Source of the DNA: Kiritimatiellales bacterium
GTDB taxonomy: Bacteria; Verrucomicrobiota; Kiritimatiellia; Kiritimatiellales; Pontiellaceae
DNA: 20,822 nt
Direction of reading: 5' to 3'
Assembly (NCBI GenBank): GCA_021734595.1
Contig: JAIPIO010000016.1
Coordinates: 1-20,822 of the forward strand
Each line of letters opens with the position of its first letter. Within the stretch, counting starts at the first letter, position 1. Position numbers and translations under genes: made by a program. Below the pieces are notes generated by a model. It saw only the letters and a program-made list of their open reading frames with translations. It was not told the DNA's origin and made no database searches. Of this stretch, positions 8,346 through 15,704 are shown in pieces.

Positions 8346-8555
8346 ATGTCCCCCGCAGAAATAGGCAGACCCATCAAAGATCCCCGCCCAAACATGACCT
8401 CGGAAGAGAAAAACCTGTACTTGTCGGCCAAACTCGCCACGGGAGCAAATTCTACCCGTGATATTACCCGGATTGAACGATATCAAAGCGGGACGACTAC
8501 TGGCTGGCGCGTCTACTACATTGACCCTAATGCAACAACTAACCCGGAGGAATAG
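8346..8555 (+). CDS. Small hypothetical protein (69 residues; lipase-locus gene 2)
   Basis: Starts MSPAEIGRPIKDPRPNMTSE at an ATG with an AAAGGAGA ribosome site. It has no signal peptide and no membrane segment. The N-terminal half is Pro- and charge-rich, and the C-terminal half contains GWRVYYIDPNATTNPEE. I recognise no family. It sits 16 bases after the lipoprotein gene and three bases before the hydrolase ATG, so it is almost certainly co-transcribed with both and may be translationally coupled to the hydrolase. The tight spacing and clear ribosome site argue that it is real despite its size. Confidence 0.7.
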   Translation: MSPAEIGRPIKDPRPNMTSEEKNLYLSAKLATGANSTRDITRIERYQSGTTTGWRVYYIDPNATTNPEE

Positions 8556-8558
8556 ACC

Positions 8559-10118
8559 ATGGTAAAGGCACCCTACTACCCGATCATCTACCTGCGCGGC
8601 TATGCCGCGACAGAGGGCGAAATGCGCAAGACCGTCGCCACTCCCTACATGGGATTCAACCTTGGCTCCACCAAACTGCGCCAGGATTACAGGGGCAATA
8701 TCAAGCGCTTCATTTTTGAATCACCGCTGATCCGCCTGATGAAGGATGAAAAGTACGTCGATGCCTACGCCAACGGGGATTTTGTCGAGGAAAACAAAAA
8801 GGTGCCCGCCAAAAGCGTGTGGATATTCAGGTACTACGAAGACGACGAAACGGTTGGAGAAGGTGGGCGGAAAACGATCGAGGAATGGGCGGTTGAACTG
8901 CGGAAGTTTATCCTGCGGATCCGCAAACAGGTCTGCATGGGTTCCGCGAAGGACAGGAACAATTTCAGGGTATACCTAGTGGCGCACTCCATGGGCGGCC
9001 TCATCTGCCGCTGCTACCTGCAAAACATCTGCCGATACGGGATCCCCGCCCATCTGGACGACGGAACCCTGAAACCGCAAATCAAACCCATCCCATCGGG
9101 CGAGGTGCCGTTCAAGACCCATATGGTCGACAAGGCATTCACCTACGGCACGCCGCACAACGGCATCGATATCCAGGGGATCAATGTACCGGATTGGAAC
9201 GATCCGCTCGATGTATCAAACTTTAACCGGGATCGAATCCGGGAATATCTGAAGATTCCCGCCGACCAACCCGCCAACTCGTTGATGGAGGCATTCCCCG
9301 CCCGCCGCTTCTTCTGTTTCGTGGGCACGAACTACGAGGACTACCACGCCTTTCTCAACCTTTCCAAGAAGGGGGTCGGACCCATGAGCGATGGACTGGT
9401 CCGCATCAAGAACGCCGTGGTGGAAGGCGCGCCGAGGGCTTTTGCGCACCGCAGCCACAGTGGTGACTACGGCATCGTCAACTCGGAAGAGGGCTATCAG
9501 AACTTGCGGCGGTTCCTCTTTGGGGATTGGTTTGTCGATGCGCGGTTGCACGCTGACGCCATCACGCTGCCCACGAAAATCGAAGAAATCCGGAAAAAAC
9601 ACAGGAACAAGTTCAAGGGTTCCTACAACATTGAATCGTCCCTGTGTGTCCGCGGGGGGCAATATTACCTGCACGAGCGCAAATGCAGCCAATGGTCGGC
9701 CGACCTGCAGCCGTATGACCGGTTTGTGAAAGATAAGCATCCCGCCTATCTCTTTTCCACGGTGCTCTTGAACAATGCGCGGCCCAATGGCCGCAAGAGC
9801 AACGAGCCGCTGGTGTTCGTCCTTAAGCTGGAGATCCCGCGGCCGCTCTACGAAGTCGACCGCAAGTTCTGGTTCGCTGAGCATATCGAGGGGGGCAGCG
9901 GATGGGGTGAATACATCACCTTCTACATCTACCCCAACCGTAAAAACCCCATCCAGTATGGTTTCGGTGCCCATGTCGCCATCGGCGAAGCCGACACCAC
10001 GCCCGACCTGGCACAAAACGCCGACGGCAGCCTACAGGCCATCATTCCGCTGGAATCCCCTCCCGGAAGTTTCTTCAAAGGAAGCATCGAGCTCACCATC
10101 CGGCACTGGAACACTTAA
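8559..10118 (+). CDS. Alpha/beta-hydrolase, lipase-like (lipase-locus gene 3)
   Basis: A 519-residue protein without a signal peptide. The N-terminus APYYPIIYLRGYAATEGEM fits the first strand and oxyanion-hole loop of a lipase/PGAP1-type alpha/beta-hydrolase. The nucleophile elbow is VAHSMGGLICR with Ser144, using Ala in place of the first Gly of GHSxGG. A candidate catalytic His is H297 or H300 in AHRSHSGDYGIVNSEEGYQN; the acid residue is not obvious. Residues about 330-519 form an extra beta-rich C-terminal domain (GQYYLHERKCSQWSADLQPY and WGEYITFYIYPNRKNP) that I do not recognise. The start has GGAGG eight bases upstream. Likely acts on lipid or ester substrates. Its linkage with an exported lipoprotein raises the possibility of export by another route, but no secretion genes are visible. 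Confidence 0.82.
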   Translation: MVKAPYYPIIYLRGYAATEGEMRKTVATPYMGFNLGSTKLRQDYRGNIKRFIFESPLIRLMKDEKYVDAYANGDFVEENKKVPAKSVWIFRYYEDDETVGEGGRKTIEEWAVELRKFILRIRKQVCMGSAKDRNNFRVYLVAHSMGGLICRCYLQNICRYGIPAHLDDGTLKPQIKPIPSGEVPFKTHMVDKAFTYGTPHNGIDIQGINVPDWNDPLDVSNFNRDRIREYLKIPADQPANSLMEAFPARRFFCFVGTNYEDYHAFLNLSKKGVGPMSDGLVRIKNAVVEGAPRAFAHRSHSGDYGIVNSEEGYQNLRRFLFGDWFVDARLHADAITLPTKIEEIRKKHRNKFKGSYNIESSLCVRGGQYYLHERKCSQWSADLQPYDRFVKDKHPAYLFSTVLLNNARPNGRKSNEPLVFVLKLEIPRPLYEVDRKFWFAEHIEGGSGWGEYITFYIYPNRKNPIQYGFGAHVAIGEADTTPDLAQNADGSLQAIIPLESPPGSFFKGSIELTIRHWNT

Positions 10119-10180
10119 CCGGCGGTACGGGCCGGATTTGAAAAACCCAAGTTGTGCAAGTATCTTTGCCTGCGCAGATT

Positions 10181-10257
10181 CTCCAGACATTGGAAAAAGC
10201 GAAACCCAAAATTCCAGTGTTTGGAAATCCCGCGGTTCCATTTTCCAATGCTTGGAA
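10181..10257. repeat. Intergenic cluster of three TTCCA-N5-TGGAA palindromes
   Basis: CTCCAGACATTGGAA (10181-10195, one mismatch), TTCCAGTGTTTGGAA (10212-10226) and TTCCAATGCTTGGAA (10243-10257) are spaced 31 bases start to start. That even spacing is close to three helical turns. The cluster lies just after the alpha/beta-hydrolase gene. Confidence 0.75.
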
Positions 10258-10429
10258 ACCCCATCGGAATACAGAAATTGAACACCGCGCAGATGATTGG
10301 CGTCAATTTGTGGTTCATTCGCGGTGACGGTTGGGTTGTCTAGGAGCAGGGAGCTTGGAGCAGCCGTCGCCGTCTAGAGACTGCGCCGGGCCAAGTGGGG
10401 CATGGAAAATTAATAGAAACAGAAACTTG

Positions 10430-10456
10430 CCAGCCTACGTCGCAGGCTACGGCTGG
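10430..10456. repeat. Inverted repeat CCAGCC ... GGCTGG
   Basis: CCAGCC (10430-10435) pairs with GGCTGG (10451-10456), and a nested AGCCT/AGGCT pair offers an alternative stem. It lies in non-coding DNA and has no T-run. It may be part of a dispersed repeat; the function is unknown. Confidence 0.45.
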
Positions 10457-10551
10457 TCCGCCGTGGTGGAAAATGTGAAACCTGAATTCCAGATCTTTGT
10501 GCCTTATCTGTTTTTTGGTGGCTAATCCCATTTGTCATGTATTACCGAAAT

Positions 10552-10624
10552 CACTAATCTCCATTGATTTTCACTAATCATTCAGCACAGTATCGAAATT
10601 AGTGTCGATTAGTGTACATTAGTG
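10552..10624. repeat. Helically phased ATTAGTG / CACTAAT array upstream of the DUF3857 operon
   Basis: ATTAGTG occurs three times at exactly 10-base spacing (10598, 10608, 10618). The reverse complement CACTAAT occurs twice at 20-base spacing (10552, 10572), and exactly 20 bases separate the start of 10578-end CACTAAT from the first ATTAGTG. All five lie on nearly one face of the helix within the 105 bases before the ATG at 10656. This could be an operator for a multimeric regulator or a dispersed repeat that happens to lie there. Confidence 0.7.
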
Positions 10625-10655
10625 GTTAAACAAGTTGAAAATCGAAGGGTGCGTT

Positions 10656-13600
10656 ATGAGAAAGTTTGTCTATGTTGCATTAATTGCCTACCTGTTCATC
10701 GTATCCCCCCTCTCCGCGCGGGAATTTATTGATCAGGGCGCGCTTATTGCCGCGGCAAAAAGTGTCACGCTGGAAAAATATCCCAACGCGGATGATGTGC
10801 TGGTGGATGATGTAATTGAAGTGCGCTACCAGCCGGACGGAACCTCGGAGACGTGGGACGACATGGCGATCAAGATTCTGACGGAAAAGGGCAAGCGGAA
10901 AAACCGGACGCTTTCACTGAGCTACGATACCGCCTACGGCACTTCCGAATTCACCAAGGTGCAGGTGATCAAGCCGGACGGCACGATAAACGAGGTTGAC
11001 ATCAAGGCGCAGAGCAAGGTGATGGTGGATCCGGGCCAGATGAGCGCCAACATCTACAACCCGAATTCCAAGGTGCTGCAGCTATCGGTGCCAGGACTGG
11101 AGATAGGCGACACGCTCCGCTACATCGCCCACGAAGTGCTGACCAAGACGGTGGTGCCGGATACGTGGAGCGGCTACCAGGTTTTCGAGGCCGCCAGCCC
11201 GATTGAACGCTACACCTACAAAGTCATCGCCCCTAAATCCCTGCCGCTGCAAAAAACGATCCTGAAGGCCGAAGTCCCCGGTACGGTGACGCACGAGAAA
11301 AAGGTGATGGAAGACACCATCGTCTACACCTGGCAGGCAAAGGATGTGCCGCGCATGTTCGCAGAACCGAACATGCCCGCATCCTACACCGTTCTGCAGC
11401 GGTTGCTCGTCAGCACCATCGAGGACTGGAAGGATATTTCGAACTGGTACTGGGATCTCTGCAAACCGCGTCTGGAGGCCACCACCCCGGAAATGGAGGC
11501 CAAGGCGAAGGAACTGGTGAAGGACTGCAAAACCACCCGCGAAAAAATCGATGCCATGTTCAGTTTTGTTTCGCAGGATATTCGCTACATGGGCATCACC
11601 ACCGAGGAGGAAGCGCCGGGCTACGAGCCGCACGATGTAAAGATCACCTTCGAAAACCGCTACGGCGTCTGCCGCGACAAGGCCGCACTGCTGGCCGCCA
11701 TGCTGCGCCTTGTCGATGTGGAAGCCTTCCCGGTCATTATCATGGCCGGCCCGAAGAAGGACGAAGAGGTGCCGCAACCCTTCTTCAACCACGCCGTCAC
11801 CGCCGCGCTCGACGACGGCAAATATGTACTAATGGATTCCACCGATGAAAACACCAAGGACATATTCCCCTCCTACCTGCAGAACATGAGCTATCTCGTG
11901 GCGCGGCCCGGCGGCGAAACCCTGCTCACCTCCCCCGTCATTCCGGCGGAGGACAACCTGCTCAGGATCACCACCACCGGGACGCTCGACAAGGCGGGCA
12001 ACCTGGAAGCCGAAAGCACGCTGATGTTCGAGGGGATCAACGACACCGCCTACCGTAGCTATTTCGCGCGCCTCAAGCCCGAAGAGCGGCGGCGGTTCTT
12101 CGAAGGCCACATCAAGAACTCCATGCCCACCGCCCAACTTGGGGAACTGGAAATCCTGCCGGCGGAACTGCGCGACACCACGCAGCCGATGACCGTCAAG
12201 ATGGCATTCACCGCCGACGATTTGCTGATCGAAGGCAAGGACAAGCAAATGCTGAGTCTTCCGAGGTTGGGAATCTCGCTCGGCTACGCCAACTTCATGA
12301 TCGGGCAAACCGGCCTCGAGGAACGAAAATACCCACTATACAACCGCATCACCGCCGGCATCCGCGAAACCCTTCAGATGGAAATCCCGGAACTGGGGGA
12401 AAACTCGAAATGGAACGATACGCAGAAAATCCAGAGCGGACAAATCACCTGGGACCAGGATATAAAACAAAACAACGGTCTCATCACCGCAACGAACAAC
12501 TTCCTGCTCAACACCGTCGAGTTCAGCCCGGAAGAATACCTGACCCTCAAGCAGAACCTGAAGGACATCGAATACAACCTTCGGAAAAAAGTGATTCTCG
12601 ATGTTCCAGACGCTGGAAAAACGGAGACCCCCGATATCCAGGTATTGGAAAAAACCACGCATGTTGAACTGGCGGATTCCAGCCATTGGAAAGAGGCCAT
12701 CAGCTCGAAGATAAAAATCCTGACCTATGCCGGGAAAAAGGGAAATTCCGAAATCAAGATCAACTACAATCCCGAGTGGCAGGAGGTCAAGCTGGCGAAC
12801 GCGACTGTCACCCATCCCGATGGAACCGTAAAGGAAATCAGCGAAAAGGAAATCAACGCGATGGACGCCTCGTGGGTCGCCTCGGCACCGCGCTACCCGG
12901 CGGAAAAGATTCTGGTCGCCAACCTGCCCGGCGTGGAGATCGGCAGCATCATCGACTACCGGATCGAATCAACGGTCAAAGGCAAACCGTTCTATTCCAC
13001 CAGCATCCTGTTCAACGGCTACGATCCCATCGACAAGAAAACCGTAACGCTCACCGTCCCGACCAGCATCGAGCTGAACATCCGCAACTCCGGGATTGCC
13101 GTCACAAAAACCTCAAGCGCCGACACGGTCACCTACACCTGGACGGCGGAAAACCAACCCGCTGTCAAGAAAGAGGAACAGCTTCCCTCGTGGTGGACGT
13201 TCAACCCTTCTGTGTTTATCTCTGCGGGTGATTGGAAAACCTACGCCGGCGAAGTGCGCACCCACCTGCTCAACGCTGCAAAAAAACAGAAGTCCACCGA
13301 AGAGCTGGCAAAGGAAATCACGGACGGCCTCAAGGACGATGGGGAAAAGGTTGAAGCGTTGCGCAACTGGGCGGCCGAAAACCTGCGCGCCGCAGGACCG
13401 TCGCTCACTTCCCTGCCCTTCTCCGCCATTACCCCCGCCGACCAGACGCTGAAGGAGCGCTACGGCAACAGCGCCGACCGCGCCGTGGTGCTCTACACCA
13501 TGCTCAAAGCGATGAGGTTCAAACCGGAATTCGTCCTCGCCGGCCGACAATCGCTGATTCCCGAGGCGCAGCAACCGATCATCGATGTCCCGCAGCGGCA

Positions 13601-14411
13601 AGCCTTCGGCAGTGTGCTGGTGAGTGTCAAGGCCGACGGCGAAACCATCTACCTCAATGATTCGAGCCAGTATGCCCAGCTCGGCACATCCGCCCACAAC
13701 CACCAGCCGATGATCGATCTTTCCGACGGTACCATCCGGCAGGTTGCCGTAGCCCCGGACAAGGAGGAACGCACCCACATCGTCTACAACATCAGCATCG
13801 ACCCGGATGGCGAAGCGGGCATAACCCAGACATGGGAGCACCGCGGAAAGGCGTTCGAAAAGTTCCACAGCACGTTTGCCGAAATCACGCCCGAAGAACG
13901 GCGGCGCTACTACCTCGAACTCGTCTCCTCCGTTTCGCAATCCGCCAAGGCGGCCTCGGATCTGGTTACCGACTACGATGCCTATCCGGGACAGCAGGAA
14001 TTTTCCGTCGCGGCCGAACGCTACGCCGTGCTCGACCGTGACTACCTCTACTTCACGCTGCCCGGCGGGCTCGGTCGATTGCTGCAGTACCGCTCCAACG
14101 AGCGCGACAATCCGCTCGCCTGGGAAAACTTCATCCAGACCACCTTTGAATACAACATTGTCCTGCCCGAAGGCTACGAACCCGCCATCCTGCCCGGCGA
14201 TTTAAAATGGCAGGCACCCGGCGGCGCCGGAACCGTTACCGTCACGACGGAATACAGCGCAAGCGCCAACGCCGTCCGCATCGTGCAGCAGGCCGATTTT
14301 GAACCGGCACTCATTCCTGCCAGCGAATACCAAGGCGTAATCAAAGCCGGCCGCAAACTCGCCCACCCCGACATGCGAACCATTTTGCTGAAACGAAAGG
14401 AGACATCATGA
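10656..14411 (+). CDS. Exported tandem DUF3857 / transglutaminase-like protein
   Basis: A 1251-residue protein. I start it at the ATG at 10656 (GAAGGG ribosome site at 10644), not the TTG at 10635, because this gives a good signal peptide (MRKFVYVALIAYLFIVSPLSA). It contains the same module twice: a DUF3857 beta-rich domain followed by a transglutaminase-like fold. Module 1 has a plausible Cys-His-Asp triad: C339 in RYGVCRDKAALLAAML, H379 in FFNHAVTAALDDGKY and D394 in VLMDSTDE. In module 2 the matching segment is RYGNSADRAVVLYTML, so Cys is replaced by S939. The His segment has no His, and only the Asp (D1002 in LNDSSQ) remains. Module 2 is therefore probably catalytically dead. The linker at residues about 650-679 is built over three palindrome copies. 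The cellular role of the family is poorly known; a periplasmic peptide or protein-processing role is inference. Its stop overlaps the SOUL gene start by four bases. Confidence 0.88.
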   Translation: MRKFVYVALIAYLFIVSPLSAREFIDQGALIAAAKSVTLEKYPNADDVLVDDVIEVRYQPDGTSETWDDMAIKILTEKGKRKNRTLSLSYDTAYGTSEFTKVQVIKPDGTINEVDIKAQSKVMVDPGQMSANIYNPNSKVLQLSVPGLEIGDTLRYIAHEVLTKTVVPDTWSGYQVFEAASPIERYTYKVIAPKSLPLQKTILKAEVPGTVTHEKKVMEDTIVYTWQAKDVPRMFAEPNMPASYTVLQRLLVSTIEDWKDISNWYWDLCKPRLEATTPEMEAKAKELVKDCKTTREKIDAMFSFVSQDIRYMGITTEEEAPGYEPHDVKITFENRYGVCRDKAALLAAMLRLVDVEAFPVIIMAGPKKDEEVPQPFFNHAVTAALDDGKYVLMDSTDENTKDIFPSYLQNMSYLVARPGGETLLTSPVIPAEDNLLRITTTGTLDKAGNLEAESTLMFEGINDTAYRSYFARLKPEERRRFFEGHIKNSMPTAQLGELEILPAELRDTTQPMTVKMAFTADDLLIEGKDKQMLSLPRLGISLGYANFMIGQTGLEERKYPLYNRITAGIRETLQMEIPELGENSKWNDTQKIQSGQITWDQDIKQNNGLITATNNFLLNTVEFSPEEYLTLKQNLKDIEYNLRKKVILDVPDAGKTETPDIQVLEKTTHVELADSSHWKEAISSKIKILTYAGKKGNSEIKINYNPEWQEVKLANATVTHPDGTVKEISEKEINAMDASWVASAPRYPAEKILVANLPGVEIGSIIDYRIESTVKGKPFYSTSILFNGYDPIDKKTVTLTVPTSIELNIRNSGIAVTKTSSADTVTYTWTAENQPAVKKEEQLPSWWTFNPSVFISAGDWKTYAGEVRTHLLNAAKKQKSTEELAKEITDGLKDDGEKVEALRNWAAENLRAAGPSLTSLPFSAITPADQTLKERYGNSADRAVVLYTMLKAMRFKPEFVLAGRQSLIPEAQQPIIDVPQRQAFGSVLVSVKADGETIYLNDSSQYAQLGTSAHNHQPMIDLSDGTIRQVAVAPDKEERTHIVYNISIDPDGEAGITQTWEHRGKAFEKFHSTFAEITPEERRRYYLELVSSVSQSAKAASDLVTDYDAYPGQQEFSVAAERYAVLDRDYLYFTLPGGLGRLLQYRSNERDNPLAWENFIQTTFEYNIVLPEGYEPAILPGDLKWQAPGGAGTVTVTTEYSASANAVRIVQQADFEPALIPASEYQGVIKAGRKLAHPDMRTILLKRKETS
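12604..12691. repeat. Three palindromes forming the inter-module linker of the DUF3857 gene
   Basis: TTCCAGACGCTGGAA (12604-12618), ATCCAGGTATTGGAA (12636-12650, one mismatch) and TTCCAGCCATTGGAA (12677-12691). They begin at codon positions 2, 1 and 3 and encode VPDAGK, IQVLE and DSSHWK respectively. Use of all three frames side by side shows that the repeated unit is DNA, not a peptide motif. Confidence 0.8.
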
Positions 14412-14974
14412 AATCCATAGCCATCCTATGCCTGGCCGCCGTCACGATACCTACCGGAGGAAATGCGTACGAAAAAGCCTTCACACAAACCGATACCGGA
14501 AAGATCGAAGTCAAAAAAATCCCCGAACGCACGTTGATTGTTGCTGAAAAGGATGGTGATTATTTTAAAGAGGACAATGCGCTCTTCAGGCGGCTGTTCC
14601 GTTACATCCAGGACAACGATGTATCTATGACGGTGCCCGTGAAAGCCGAAGTCTCTCCCGGCAAGATGTACTTCTATGTAGGCACAAAGGACATTGCAAA
14701 GGAGTTGAAGGACACCGATGCGGTGAAAGTCGTCGTCGAACCGGAGCGCTCCGTGCTGAGCATAGGTGTGCGCGGCGGCTACTCGGAAAAAAACTTCAAG
14801 GAAGCGCGCGATAAGCTGCTGGATTGGCTTGCCGCTTCTAAGCAATGGAAGAAAAGCGGGGACGCCTACGCGATCTACTGGAATGGCCCCTTTACCCCCT
14901 TCTTCATGAAACGGTTCGAAGTCCATATCCCGGTTGAAGCAAAACCCGGGAAAGCGGAAGTCTCCGATTCATGA
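14408..14974 (+). CDS. SOUL haem-binding family protein, exported
   Basis: A 188-residue protein with a probable signal peptide (cleavage near GGNA-YEKA, residue 20). The body matches the SOUL/HBP fold: KIEVKKIPERTLIVAEKDGDY near the start, LFRRLFRYIQDNDVSMTVPV, a regular beta strand MYFYVG, and the family-typical end YWNGPFTPFFMKRFEVHIPV. SOUL proteins bind haem or related tetrapyrroles; for bacterial members the role is largely unproven. The ATG overlaps the DUF3857 stop by four bases, and its own stop overlaps the glutamine amidotransferase start by four bases, so the trio is translationally coupled. Family call is confident; haem binding is inferred. Confidence 0.87.
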   Translation: MKSIAILCLAAVTIPTGGNAYEKAFTQTDTGKIEVKKIPERTLIVAEKDGDYFKEDNALFRRLFRYIQDNDVSMTVPVKAEVSPGKMYFYVGTKDIAKELKDTDAVKVVVEPERSVLSIGVRGGYSEKNFKEARDKLLDWLAASKQWKKSGDAYAIYWNGPFTPFFMKRFEVHIPVEAKPGKAEVSDS

Positions 14975-15678
14975 AACTGCACTACCTGCAGCATGTCACG
15001 TTCGAAGGGCTTGGCATCATCGAAAAGTGGGCGCTTGACAAAGGTGCCGCAATCACCTGTACCCGCTTGTTTGCCGGCGAAAAACTTCCAGGAATTGGAA
15101 CCTTCGACTGGTTGGTCATCATGGGCGGACCGATGGGCATTAATGGTCACGATGAACACCCATGGCTCGGCGCCGAAAAGGAATTCATCAAAGAAGCGAT
15201 CGACAGCGGGAAAACCGTGCTGGGCATCTGCCTTGGCGCGCAGCTCATCGCCGACGTGCTCGGCGCAAAGGTCTATCCAAACGCACAAAAGGAGATCGGA
15301 TGGTTTCCGATCCATCGCTCAGAAGACGCGCCGGAGCTGCTGCCCGAAACCATTGAAGCCTTCCACTGGCATGGCGACACCTTCGACCTGCCTGAAGGCG
15401 CGGTCCGGCTCGCCTCTAGCAAAGCCTGCCGAAACCAGGGATTTATTTACGGTGACCGCGTCATCGGCCTCCAGTTCCATCTCGAGACTACAGAAGCCAG
15501 CATGAACGCGCTGATTGAAAACTGCGGCGGCGAGCTGGTCGATGCGCCGTTCATCCAACCATTGGAAAAAATGCGCGAGAAAGTTCCAAACACGTGTCGC
15601 GGCGAAGTGCTACAAAGCCGGATTGGAAACATCAACAACGCCATGAAACAGCTGTTGGACGCGTTGCACTCGGAATAG
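14971..15678 (+). CDS. Class I glutamine amidotransferase-like protein
   Basis: A 235-residue cytoplasmic protein of the GATase1 fold, similar in pattern to stand-alone GMP-synthase-like amidotransferases. Visible elements are VIMGGPMGI (oxyanion strand), the nucleophile elbow GICLGAQLIA with C87, and the His/Glu pair in GLQFHLETT (H170 and E172). The triad is complete, so glutamine or gamma-glutamyl hydrolysis is possible. No synthetase partner is fused or adjacent; the acceptor is unknown. The ATG overlaps the SOUL gene stop by four bases. The gene holds one exact palindrome (15086-15100) and one near copy (15553-15567). It is convergent with the glycosylase gene, 26 bases away. Confidence 0.88.
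   Translation: MKLHYLQHVTFEGLGIIEKWALDKGAAITCTRLFAGEKLPGIGTFDWLVIMGGPMGINGHDEHPWLGAEKEFIKEAIDSGKTVLGICLGAQLIADVLGAKVYPNAQKEIGWFPIHRSEDAPELLPETIEAFHWHGDTFDLPEGAVRLASSKACRNQGFIYGDRVIGLQFHLETTEASMNALIENCGGELVDAPFIQPLEKMREKVPNTCRGEVLQSRIGNINNAMKQLLDALHSE
15086..15100. repeat. TTCCA-N5-TGGAA palindrome inside the amidotransferase gene
   Basis: TTCCAGGAATTGGAA with exact arms, beginning at codon position 2 and encoding LPGIGT, in a surface-like loop before the GGPMG strand. Confidence 0.7.
15553..15567. repeat. Near-consensus palindrome inside the amidotransferase gene
   Basis: ATCCAACCATTGGAA has one mismatch to the consensus arms; its core TCCAACCATTGGA is a perfect odd palindrome apart from its centre. 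It begins at codon position 1 and encodes IQPLE. Confidence 0.55.
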
Positions 15679-15696
15679 GTTGTTTTTCCAATCCGG
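15618..15696. repeat. 12-bp inverted repeat spanning the amidotransferase 3' end
   Basis: CCGGATTGGAAA (15618-15629) is matched exactly by its reverse complement TTTCCAATCCGG (15685-15696), across 55 bases. The left arm is in the amidotransferase coding end and the right arm in the 26-base convergent gap. Each arm carries a TTGGAA/TTCCAA half-site of the dispersed palindrome. It could form a hairpin in either transcript; no clear terminator T-run follows on the plus strand. Confidence 0.5.
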
Positions 15697-15704
15697 AATC
15701 CAGG

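Larger units (their letters stand above)
10119..10655. other. Long non-coding stretch between the lipase locus and the DUF3857 operon
   Basis: About 540 bases with no credible gene; the short open frames here have no ribosome site, and their translations look random. It contains three palindromes (10181-10257), a short direct repeat GGAGCAG (10343-10349 and 10357-10363), an inverted repeat CCAGCC/GGCTGG (10430-10456) and the ATTAGTG array (10552-10624). The promoter for the downstream operon should be near its right end. It looks like a mosaic of short dispersed repeats. Confidence 0.7.

Noticed and set aside
10331..10525. 64-codon open frame in the intergenic region
   Set aside because: It has no ribosome site, a random-looking translation, and overlaps short repeats.
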